NCBI GenBank assembly: GCA_026770585.1
Contig: MU647636.1
Span: 72,383 to 83,079 of the forward strand
From: Baffinella frigidus
Taxonomy: Eukaryota > Cryptophyceae > Cryptomonadales > Baffinellaceae
Direction: 5' to 3'
DNA length: 10,697 nucleotides
Part shown: positions 1 to 6,025 of the stretch, one piece after another
Numbering within the stretch: the stretch's first letter is position 1
Layout of the letters: the number at the start of each line of letters is the position of its first letter
The notes under the pieces: model-generated
Databases searched by the model: none
What the model was told of the DNA's origin: nothing
What the model saw: only the letters and a program-made list of their open reading frames with translations
Translations under genes and position numbers: made by a program

Positions 1-120
1 CCTAAACCCTAAACCCTAAACCCTAAACCCTAAACCCTAAACCCTAAACCCTAAACCCTAAACCCTAAACCCTAAACCCTAAACCCCAAACCCTAAACCC
101 TAAAACCCCAACCCTCAAAA
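1..120 (+). repeat. Terminal telomere array, (CCCTAAA)n
   Basis: Uninterrupted CCCTAAA heptamers run from base 1 to about 85 and then degrade into variants (CCCCAAA, CCCTAAAA, CCCTCAAAA) before unique sequence near 130. The C-rich strand reads inward from the left edge, as expected at a left chromosome end whose 3' overhang is TTTAGGG. The heptamer is the Arabidopsis type, found in plants, many green algae, chromerids and some other protists. Only about 12 perfect units are present, so the contig probably stops inside the array. Confidence 0.95.
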
Positions 121-160
121 ACCTGCACCCCAAACATCAGTCGGAACTTCGTGGGCACAT

Positions 161-378
161 TCAGCTCAAACTTCGGGCGTTTGGCGTTCGAACTCGCGTA
201 CGCACGATTCAACACTGAGGTACTCTACGTCTGCCTCAGTTGGGTTGCCTCGCGGTCTGTTCTTAAGTTGACAGGCTGGGTGTGTGGTACAAATCCGTCA
301 ACTTTGGAGCGGGAAAGAGCCCGGTCTCACCACATCAGCTCCAACTTCGGGTGTTTGGCGTTCGAACTCGCGTACGCA
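161..378 (+). repeat. 44-bp direct repeat, two copies (161-204 and 335-378)
   Basis: A segment starting TCAGCTC and containing TTGGCGTTCGAACTCGCGTA occurs at 161-204 and again at 335-378 with only two or three differences; the copies are 174 bp apart. The second copy ends next to the outer edge of the long inverted repeat that begins at 381. The 130 bp between them shows nothing recognisable. Open frames across this stretch just translate the repeat twice and are not evidence of a gene. Confidence 0.8.
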
Positions 379-380
379 TG

Positions 381-1041
381 CTTGACCACAAACGTACCCT
401 CTTATCTCAGAAAACGAGTTCTAAAACTCATTTTCTTAAGTCAATTCCCCTACAAATTTGTCAACTTATGCGGAAAGTAAAGAATAAGTTGACGAATTCG
501 TAGGGGAATTGACTTAAGAAACCGAGTTTTAGAACTCGTTTTCTGAGATAACCTCACAGCGACTTTCCGTTAGGATGGCCCTAGGAACAACCATATATCC
601 CTACGGATTGCCTTCCGTAGTGTCCTGTGGGTTCTCCACTCATGGGTTATTCACAAGATCCCTTCGAAGTCCGCTGTGTGGTGCATCTCGGGGAGATGAA
701 ACCAAGACTCCTGCATCCCAGGGAGATAACACAGAGAGAGAGATTGATAATTTATTGCCAAACAACCAGCGTCAGCGCCGCACATGCTACGCATTGTGCC
801 ACTTACTGTACCCCGTGTCGGCCGCTCATACGAGCATTTTCCGGATGGATTCTAACTCCACCTCCTACTGGGGAGATAACAAGCGAGATAACACCAACAC
901 TGGGGTCCTTGAAGGGATTTTGTGAATAACCCATGAGTGGATAACCCACAGGACACTACGGAAGGCAATCCGTAGGGATATATAGTTGTTCCTAGGGCCA
1001 TCCTAACGGAAAGTCGCTGTGAGGGTACGTCTGTGGTCAAG
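381..1041. repeat. Long subtelomeric inverted repeat, 131-bp arms
   Basis: The left arm is 381-401 plus 552-665 and the right arm is 911-1041. Read in reverse complement, the right arm matches the left at all but about four of 131 positions, once the 150-bp insertion at 402-551 (plus one 4-bp duplicate) is removed. The outer tips are CTTGACCACA and TGTGGTCAAG. The 245-bp spacer (666-910) has no gene; it carries several GAGATAAC motifs and a GA-rich run. The arms contain a small stem, CCCTACGGA...TCCGTAGTG (599-622). A diverged relative of this unit lies at 1751-1871. It could be a foldback transposon or a subtelomeric inverted duplication. Confidence 0.85.
402..551. mobile_element. 150-bp foldback MITE with CCTC target duplication
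   Basis: Two 67-bp inverted arms (402-468 and 485-551; about 63 of 67 positions pair) enclose a 16-bp loop at 469-484. The tips are TTATCTCAG and CTGAGATAA. CCTC stands on both sides (398-401 and 552-555). The right arm of the surrounding inverted repeat, at 1015-1035, has the same flanks joined with one CCTC (GAGG on this strand) and no insert. This is an internal empty site, so the boundaries and the 4-bp duplication are fixed by the sequence itself. The element encodes nothing and would depend on a transposase supplied elsewhere; I do not recognise the superfamily. Confidence 0.9.
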
Positions 1042-1078
1042 TCTGTACAAGCGAGATAACACCAACACTGGGGTCCTT
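879..1078 (+). repeat. 32-bp direct repeat bracketing the right inverted arm
   Basis: The segment beginning ACAAGCGAGATAAC and ending TGGGGTCCTT is present at 879-910 and 1047-1078, identical as read. The first copy ends exactly where the right arm of the long inverted repeat begins (910/911). The second starts 5 bp after that arm ends. It is too long for a usual transposon target duplication, so a local tandem duplication or a repair event is more likely. Confidence 0.8.
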
Positions 1079-1116
1079 TTATCCTGCATCTCTTCAAAGA
1101 GATCTTTATTGAACCA

Positions 1117-1312
1117 TACCCTAAAACCTGAACCCTAAACCCTAAACCCTGAACACTGAACCCTACATCCTAAACCCTGAACCCTAGACCCTAAACCCTA
1201 GACCCTAAACCCTAAACCCTAAACCCTAAACCCTAAACCCTAAACCCTAAACCCTAAACCCTAAACCCTAAACCCTAAACCCTAAACCAACCCTAAACCC
1301 TTCCCGCAACGA
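1117..1312 (+). repeat. Interstitial telomere tract, CCCTAAA orientation
   Basis: Degenerate units (CCCTGAA, CCCTAGA, CACTGAA) occupy 1117-1205, followed by near-perfect CCCTAAA units to about 1290 and a broken tail to 1312. The orientation matches the terminal array. It may mark an older chromosome end to which the outer 1.1 kb was added, or a tract moved by subtelomeric recombination. Confidence 0.9.
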
Positions 1313-1411
1313 CCATTCCGCTAACACCATCTGAGCGCACACAGGTGGTCGCAGCGAGCATGGACGTCTTCTGGCACGCATACCCCTGACCTCCTAGCAG
1401 CCTACATGATG

Positions 1412-1515
1412 TATCCTTAAGTGGCGAGGGGGTCAAAATTGACCCCCAAGAGGTCTTAGGCAGGTCCTAGGGACCTACGGTAGGGCGTGTGAGCCTACTC
1501 GCCACTTAAGGGATA
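1412..1515 (+). mobile_element. Family A MITE, copy 1 (+)
   Basis: The ends are TATCCTTAAGTGGCGAG and its inverted partner CTCGCCACTTAAGGGATA, giving terminal inverted repeats of about 17 bp on a 104-bp element bounded by TA on each side. A near-perfect 20-bp palindrome sits just inside the left end (1428-1447), followed by AGGTCTTAGGCAGGTCCTAG and CCTACGGTAGGGCG. The same order recurs in four other copies within 1.3 kb. TA...TA ends and small size fit a Tc1/mariner or Stowaway-like non-autonomous element. Confidence 0.85.
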
Positions 1516-1750
1516 GCAGGGTGGTACATGTACGGCGTTTTCCAAAACATGTTTGGGTGTCTTCTGGCACGCGTACCCCTGACCTACTAGCAGCCCCTAC
1601 AGCAAGCGATAAACGCTCTTTTCTCGCGTGACCTCCCAGTAGCCCCTACAGTAAGTGGGAAGACGTTTTTCAATACATTATCTCACGGATGTCTTCTGGC
1701 ACGCGTACTACACAGCGGGCTACGAAGGGATTTTTAGGCGCTGAGAGCCG

Positions 1751-1871
1751 GAGTTTCCGTTACCTTATCCGAAGGAACCCCCCTATGTCCCTACGGTTTG
1801 CCTACCGTAGGGTCCTAGGTCTTGTCGCTTAAAGGTTATTCGAAATCCCTTCGAAGTCCTCTGTGTGGCAT
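1751..1871 (+). repeat. Diverged copy of the subtelomeric unit at 560-684
   Basis: The order of motifs matches 560-684: TTTCCGTTA, then AGGAAC, then TCCCTACGG, a short stem-loop, GGGTTATTC-like sequence, then ATCCCTTCGAAGTCC and CTGTGTGGCATGC. Spacing is nearly the same but identity is clearly lower. The stem is CCCTACGGT / ACCGTAGGG (1789-1812), a perfect 9-bp pair, whereas the copy at 599-622 has CCCTACGGA / TCCGTAGTG. The block also has its own inverted tips, CGAAGGGATTT near 1723 and AAATCCCTTCG near 1843. Confidence 0.65.
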
Positions 1872-1932
1872 GCACCCCTGACCTGCTGGCAGCCTGCAGT
1901 ACATGTAGTCCAGGACGAGCCCGCCTCGGGCC

Positions 1933-2037
1933 AATCCCTTGAGCGGCGAGGGGGTGTTAAAGGACCCCCTACAGGTCCTAGGCAGGTCCTAGGGCCCTAC
2001 GGTAGGGCGTATAAGCCTACTGGCCACTTAAGAGATA
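1933..2037 (+). mobile_element. Family A MITE, copy 2 (+)
   Basis: A 105-bp copy in the same orientation as copy 1. The left end is AATCCCTTGAGCGGCGAG and the right end GGCCACTTAAGAGATA. The internal palindrome (1950-1969) keeps its GGGGGT...ACCCCC outer stem but has lost pairing at its centre. The AGGTCCTAGGCAGGTCCTAG and CCTACGGTAGGGCG blocks are intact. The left TA has become AA, so this is one of the more worn copies. Confidence 0.8.
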
Positions 2038-2086
2038 GGTCGACTGTACTCGGGGTAAGCTCCTGAGCCTCGCCCTCAGATATCCT

Positions 2087-2191
2087 TATCCTTTGAGTGG
2101 CGAGTAGACTCATACGCCGTACCGTAGGGTCCCAAGACCTGCCTACAATATCTTTGCGGTCAAATTTGACCGCATCGCCATTTAAGGGATA
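2087..2191 (-). mobile_element. Family A MITE, copy 3 (-)
   Basis: A 105-bp copy in reverse orientation relative to copy 1. The ends are TATCCTTTGAGTGGCGAG and CGCCATTTAAGGGATA. Here the internal palindrome (2155-2174) is a perfect 20-mer, TGCGGTCAAATTTGACCGCA. Two bases on the left differ from the family consensus and are matched by two complementary changes on the right. TA borders both ends. Confidence 0.8.
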
Positions 2192-2367
2192 AGTCCCCTC
2201 CTCACGAGCCTCTGCACTGGAGAGCGAAACGCGATCCGAAAGTAAAAATGCTTTCTCTGCAGATCCCTTCTACGGAACGGCGTGTCGTTGGCATATGTTG
2301 GGAGAAATTAAAACCTAAAGGACCTAAAGGCCGTGGGGCCATGTTTGACCCCAAGGAGTTGGGTTCC

Positions 2368-2473
2368 TATCCCTTGAGTGGTGAGGGGGTCATATTCGAC
2401 CCCCAGCAGGTCGTAGGCACCTACGTATTGGCCTAGGTAGGAGCGCCATAGGCCACCCGCCACTTAAGGCATA
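2368..2473 (+). mobile_element. Family A MITE, copy 4 (+)
   Basis: A 106-bp copy with ends TATCCCTTGAGTGGTGAG and CCGCCACTTAAGGCATA. Its palindrome at 2385-2404 has two unpaired positions, and the middle and right part (from about 2420) is more diverged than in the other copies. TA borders both sides. Just upstream, 2335-2352 (GGGGCCATGTTTGACCCC) looks like a stray, decayed piece of the same palindrome. Confidence 0.75.
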
Positions 2474-2588
2474 GGAGAGAGAACCCCACCTTTATTGAAA
2501 CGGATATGTAGGCACGGCAGCGTCTTCACCAGAGGGCACGAGAGGCGCTCGGGCTGTGTTAGGCACGAGCCAGAGAACCCCAGAGGTG

Positions 2589-2693
2589 TATCCCTTAAGT
2601 GGCGAGTAGACTCATACGCCCTACCGTAGGGCCCTAAGACCTGCCTAGGACCTCGTGGGGGTCAAGTTTGACCCCCTCGCCACTCAAGAGATA
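2589..2693 (-). mobile_element. Family A MITE, copy 5 (-)
   Basis: A 105-bp copy in reverse orientation, the closest match to copy 1 once reversed. The ends are TATCCCTTAAGTGGCGAG and CTCGCCACTCAAGAGATA, with TA on both sides. The palindrome at 2657-2676 pairs except at its centre. It lies only 9 bp from the next element (2703), so A and B family insertions are packed side by side. Confidence 0.85.
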
Positions 2694-2787
2694 CCAGAGA
2701 GATACAGGGGTACCTCGCTCATAAGAAAGCGAATCCCCCTAGGACCCAATGCCTACAGGAATATCCAGACTCTAAAAACACCCTTGG

Positions 2788-2820
2788 TCGAGCCGCGGTC
2801 GGTGTCCGACCGAGGCTCGA
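2788..2820. repeat. Hairpin inside the large family B element
   Basis: The arms TCGAGCCGCGGTCGG and CCGACCGAGGCTCGA pair at 14 of 15 positions around a 3-base loop (TGT). The stem is GC-rich and would be stable as DNA cruciform or RNA. It is not a tRNA: there is no cloverleaf around it. No U-run follows. Confidence 0.75.
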
Positions 2821-2924
2821 AAATCATCTGGTACTAAATTAAGAGGGGCCCAAAGCCGGTTCGGGTTCTTAAGTTCTGGGTTCTTGTAACCCAGATATCC
2901 CTAAAGGGCCCTATAGTGGTCCTA

Positions 2925-2938
2925 GGGGGGGGGGGGGG
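2925..2938 (+). repeat. G14 homopolymer
   Basis: Fourteen consecutive G residues lie within the right inverted end of the large family B element, where the other copies have 5 to 7. It is probably replication slippage, and its length may also be unreliable in sequencing. Confidence 0.9.
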
Positions 2939-2979
2939 CTTTCTTATGAGCGAAGCACCCCTATAGACCATCGGATCTC

Positions 2980-4155
2980 TCAACTAGAGTAATAAAAAAG
3001 AAGAAGACTGCCGACGAAGAAGAAGACTGAAACAGGATCCGCCTGCGCGGCCTCTCTCCTCCCAGGCGGGGGCCCATCCACCATCTCCCACCTGCGTGCC
3101 ACCTCGGCCCGCAGGTGTCGGAAGTCTTGAGGCTTTGCCTCGATCGCGCCATGGGCGGTCATGACTGTGCACGCGCAGTCGCCCGAAGTCCAGAGGAGGA
3201 TCTGCGCCCAGCGTCTGCTTTCCGCGGCCAGCTGCGGCGAACAGCGCAGGGACGAGCCCTCCACCAGAGCCCGGAGATCATGAAGAGCATACAGCCCGCA
3301 GTTTTTGTCCAAGGGGTCGATCTGCCGGCGGACTGGGTCCCAGGAGCATGCAGGGCGGCCGGCTGGTGTGGCGTCGGGCTCTCTGGTGGCCACCAGCGCG
3401 TTGTAGATGGAAATGAGGTACTGGCGTTTGAGGTCGCCCTCGCAGCCTCCTTTGCAGGGCACGCTGCGACACAGCGAACAGTCTGACGAGGAGATGCACA
3501 CCTTCGCCGCGTCGCTGGCAGAGATTTCGCCCGACTGCAGCTCGAAATGTACCGCCATGAAGTGGCCGAGCTCGCCGCCGATATCCAACTCTGAGAGGTA
3601 CAGGATGCCGGCGAGCTTGGGCCAGGTCGCGCGACGAGGAGAAGAAGGAAGGGAGTCCCAGATGGACTGCGCGTAACCGTGCAACTTCTCTGTGTCTCCT
3701 GCCACCGCGTACGTGTACAAATTTATCCATGTGTACGTGGAGAGCACCGTGATGTCGTTGCTGGGATCCCGGAGTGATGTCTCAGTATTCCACCCGCATT
3801 CCTCAGCCAGGCCTGCGGTCAGATGGCAGATGGCGCATGTGGTGATCCCAGCCGGGATCACGGGCGGGTTCGGAGATGAAGTGTTGGTCAGGCGGCGGAA
3901 GTCGCTGTGACACAAGGGCACGTCGGTTTCCCAGAAGCCCGATATGTTGCAGACGAGCGAGGCGGGTGAGGCCGCGAGAGCCAAGGCGATATCCGTGCCC
4001 ATGACGTCGCCGTCGGTGACCTTCGGCTCGCCCCGCCCCCTCTTTCTCGACACAGCAGCATATCTCCCACTCGCCCCTTCTGCAGAGGGCTCTTTCCGTC
4101 CGCGCTTGCGCCCGGTCGCCTTCGCCTGCCTGACCATCTCCAGATCAGCCGGCAT
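2980..4155 (-). CDS. Putative Ulp1/C48-like cysteine protease (clan CE), divergent
   Basis: An uninterrupted frame of 391 codons. The frame stays open upstream to 4218, but the first ATG is at 4155 (purine at -3); a second ATG lies at 4137. In Ulp1-type proteases a WLND-like segment precedes a His-Asp-Cys triad. Here TYTWINLYTY is near residue 142, GHFMAVHF supplies His198, SASDAA supplies Asp215 (17 residues on, the spacing known in yeast Ulp1) and KNCGLYALHDLR supplies Cys286; Gln278 could form the oxyanion hole. Two basic stretches (GRKRGRKEP near 15, SRKRGRGEP near 36) look like nuclear localisation signals. A Cys cluster (220, 226, 229, 234, 238) is inserted between Asp215 and Cys286, and C-x2-CH occurs at 107-111. 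Such proteases cleave ubiquitin-like modifiers such as SUMO; similar domains also ride on transposons. The hydrophobic C-terminus runs into a GAAGAA repeat 16 bp from a family B element, so the 3' end may be altered. Function is inferred from motifs only. Confidence 0.6.
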   Translation of the reverse strand: MPADLEMVRQAKATGRKRGRKEPSAEGASGRYAAVSRKRGRGEPKVTDGDVMGTDIALALAASPASLVCNISGFWETDVPLCHSDFRRLTNTSSPNPPVIPAGITTCAICHLTAGLAEECGWNTETSLRDPSNDITVLSTYTWINLYTYAVAGDTEKLHGYAQSIWDSLPSSPRRATWPKLAGILYLSELDIGGELGHFMAVHFELQSGEISASDAAKVCISSSDCSLCRSVPCKGGCEGDLKRQYLISIYNALVATREPDATPAGRPACSWDPVRRQIDPLDKNCGLYALHDLRALVEGSSLRCSPQLAAESRRWAQILLWTSGDCACTVMTAHGAIEAKPQDFRHLRAEVARRWEMVDGPPPGRREAAQADPVSVFFFVGSLLLFYYSS

Positions 4156-4643
4156 ATCCAACAGGGATATCCCTTTCCGAAAAGTCGCAACGAAAAAAAC
4201 AAGTGTGACACTGGTCAAAATTTCTCGTCGCGAGGGTGGAGAAGCACAAACAGGTTATTTAGAAGGAAATCCAGAAATGGCTCCAATGTCACGGACTATG
4301 ATGCCTCCAACTTTTCTGCCCCAGCTTAAACCAAAAAAAAACATCTCGCAAAGTTGTAGGCCTTGAAAACCTGAGCATCTTTGATGGAACGAGGTTTTTG
4401 CGAGGAGGGGGGGAAGGGTGTGCAAACCCAGATGCGGTGGTTTTGGGGGAGTCATATTTTGAGTATGTTTGCGGGCCTCTGATGCCACAGATTTATTTAG
4501 CGGAATTGAAGAGGACCTTTTGAGGATTCCAGAACCGTCGAGAAAAGTGAAATGAGCCCACGAGGTCAAAAGTTACTCCCAATCGAGCGCCCGACGGACC
4601 CGCCTCGGGACCAGGAGATGCCGCGAATCCTCGTTTTGAGTGC
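4156..4643. other. Intergenic, upstream side of the protease gene
   Basis: No gene is supported here. An open frame on the minus strand (4255-4569) starts only at a TTG and lacks coding-like codon use. An A8 run lies at 4333-4340 and purine-rich sequence at 4390-4415. The region should hold the promoter of the protease gene, but no recognisable TATA box or initiator stands out. ACCCGCCTCGGGACC near 4599 recurs in similar form near 1918 and 5128. Confidence 0.4.
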
Positions 4644-4744
4644 CTTCCCCCACTTAATCCAAAAATGTGAAAACACATTTGTGGACGAACTTTCAATTCT
4701 GTTTCACAGATGTGTTCTCGGATTTTTGGATTAAGTGGGGGAAG
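4644..4744. mobile_element. 101-bp hairpin MITE
   Basis: Nearly the whole element folds back on itself. Arms of about 40 bp begin CTTCCCCCACTTAATCCAAA and pair with the right side at about 36 of 40 positions; the first 23 bp of each arm are a perfect inverted match. About 20 bp form the loop. No clear target duplication can be read at the edges (TGC before, ATC after). It resembles none of the other families here, and no copy is otherwise seen in the window. Confidence 0.8.
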
Positions 4745-5413
4745 ATCATGTCCCTACGCAAAAGCCCTGCTTTTCCACCCTCCTCGTCGCCCACCCTTAT
4801 AGGGGTGGTCGTGGGCTGCTAGAGCCCTTGCGTCTCGTCTCATCTTGCCTCCTGACGAGAGAGCAGCGCTAGGCCTTTCTCTCTGCCCTAAACCCTTGGA
4901 GGAATCGCCACGCCACACGGTTTCGTGGAACTAATTGAGAATTGCTCGTACACTGTACAAAGACATTTTAATTGCCGACATATCGCCCGGAGTTTCGGTC
5001 GAAATCGCCTTCGAAGCCCACTGTGTGGAAGAGCCGGGAATAATACAGCGGCGACTTGAGAGAGAGAGGTCGTATTACTACCTACACTGAGACCTCCATG
5101 TACTTAAGGGACAGCAGGCCACTTAAGGGTCGACAGGCCCGCCTCGGGGCTCGACGCGTGCACAAGTCTTCGAAAAAGTCCTTCAATTGACCTGAAATTG
5201 CATTTAAAATCGTTTTGGAGGGCTACGTGCCCACGCGTGAGCCGCCTGAACACTTAAGTTAATAGTGACTTAACTGATCCATAGGCCCGCCTCTGCTCCT
5301 CGTTGCTACCATCCGTTTTAAAATGGATGGTGATTTCGGGTTGGGATTTCTGCACTGCCCACGCCAGGTCGAAAATGCTAATTCAAGGTCCTTTGGTGGC
5401 CATTCGGATCCTC
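4745..5413. other. Gene-free stretch with repeat fragments
   Basis: No gene is supported. The motif TCGAAATCGCCTTCGAAG followed by CTGTGTGG at 4999-5028 is a third occurrence of a block also seen at 655-682 and 1840-1868. At 5103-5141 ACTTAAGGG occurs twice, each followed by a variant of ACAGGCC; these may be remnants of family A ends. An imperfect palindrome lies at 5308-5331 (ACCATCCG / TGGATGGT, one mismatch). Confidence 0.5.
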
Positions 5414-5642
5414 GGGTTTATGGTTTATGGTTTAGGGTGCAGGATGCAGGGTGTAGGGTGTAGGGCGCAGGATTTGGGGTTTAGGGTTTAGGGTTCAGAG
5501 TTTAGGATTTAGGGTTAAAGTTTGGGCTGTAGGGTTAAGGCTCCAGGGTTTAGGCTTTAGGGTTTAGGCTTTAGGGTGTAGAGTTTTAGGTTTTGGGTTT
5601 GGGGCTTGGGGCTTGGGGCTTTGGGTTTGGGGTTTGGGGTTT
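5414..5642 (-). repeat. Degenerate telomere tract, inverted (TTTAGGG) orientation
   Basis: TTTAGGG-like heptamers with many variants (TTTATGG, TGTAGGG, TTTGGGG, GCAGGAT). The G-rich strand is on this strand, opposite to the terminal array. It opens with two TTTATGG units, a variant also clustered near 7515-7540. Together with the tract at 1117-1312 it brackets a 4.5-kb block with outward-pointing telomere repeats. Confidence 0.9.
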
Positions 5643-5847
5643 ACAATTACCGCAAACGCTCAACCGGGCCAATTTCAAAGCTGGTTTGTACAGTAAAGCA
5701 CCGAGGATTTCCCGCATTTCGATGGCAGGTGCGCCTTTCTTCCTTGCTGTGTCGGACTAACAGCCCCTTCTGTCACAAACTTCACTGTCCAAACTGTGCC
5801 CCACCTCCTCCTTCAACTGTGCTCTCTCCTCCGTCAGGGTAAAAAGA

Positions 5848-5880
5848 CTTTGACGGTCAAAGTGGTCAAAGTTTGACCAC
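5848..5880. repeat. Two adjacent palindromes, CTTTGACGGTCAAAG and GTGGTCAAAGTTTGACCAC
   Basis: A 15-bp palindrome at 5848-5862 is followed at once by a 19-bp palindrome at 5862-5880, perfect except at the centre base. The second has the same core as the palindrome inside family A (GGTCAAA/TTTGACC), but no family A ends are present here. It could be a leftover from an old element or a paired protein-binding site; there is no gene next to it to decide. Confidence 0.7.
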
Positions 5881-5935
5881 AAATGCTTCGATGTCCCCGC
5901 TGAATCTTGATCTATTCCCCTGCGCGTCGGGATGC

Positions 5936-6025
5936 GACCCCCCCTAGGACCCGAAAAGGGCCCAGAAATAGGCCTGATGTAGGGTCCTGTGGGGTGGCGC
6001 TTTCTCATGAGCGAGGCACCCTGTA
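5936..6025. mobile_element. Family B remnant
   Basis: The right end, GGCGCTTTCTCATGAGCGAG then GCACCCTGTA, matches the other family B right ends closely. On the left only the inner part (GCGACCCCCCCTAGGACCC) is recognisable; the outer tip is lost or badly eroded. CCTGATGTAGGGTCC lies inside. Probably an old, truncated copy. Confidence 0.65.

Larger units (their letters stand above)
1366..1902 (+). repeat. Dispersed direct repeat GTCTTCTGGCACGCGTACCC, about five partial copies
   Basis: The unit GTCTTCTGGCACGC(A/G)TAC, continuing into CCCTGACCTCCTAGCAGCC, is seen at 1366-1403 and 1559-1600. Partial copies lie at 1626-1655 (only the GTGACCTCCCAGTAGCCCC part), 1691-1709 (only the first half) and 1867-1902 (second half, diverged). 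Family A elements are inserted between them. It is a local subtelomeric repeat of unknown role, and no open reading frame is shared by the copies. Confidence 0.65.
2703..2964. mobile_element. Family B foldback element, large copy (262 bp)
   Basis: The left end, TACAGGGGTACCTCGCTCAT followed by AAGAAAGCG and CCCCCTAGGACC, is mirrored at the right by GGTCCTAGG, a G run, GCTTTCTTATGAGCGAAG and CACCCCTATA. The inverted ends span roughly 45 bp, and TA borders both. The interior (about 2750-2915) has no gene but holds a strong hairpin at 2788-2820 and an internal GGTTCTTAAGTTCTGGGTTC repeat. A shorter copy with the same ends is at 8395-8517, so the interior varies between copies. The TACAGGGG start would suit a Tc1/mariner-like family. 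Confidence 0.8.

Noticed and set aside
184-370. GCGTTCGAACTCGCG as a tRNA T-arm
   Set aside because: The flanking bases do not form a 5-bp stem and no D or anticodon arm lies upstream.
151-503. Open frames of about 70-110 codons with two similar halves
   Set aside because: The halves are translations of the 44-bp direct repeat. The longer frame begins at GTG, runs into the MITE and has no coding signature.
1412-2693. The five family A copies as a CRISPR array
   Set aside because: Copies are about 105 bp, in both orientations, unevenly spaced and with inverted ends. They are MITEs in a eukaryotic subtelomere.
2788-2820. Possible tRNA or structured RNA gene at the GC-rich hairpin
   Set aside because: There are no cloverleaf arms, no A and B box pair in the right spacing and no poly-T terminator; it sits within a family B element.
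4156-4218. N-terminal extension of the protease frame to 4218
   Set aside because: The only start there is TTG. For a nuclear eukaryotic gene the ATG at 4155 is preferred, though an upstream exon cannot be excluded.
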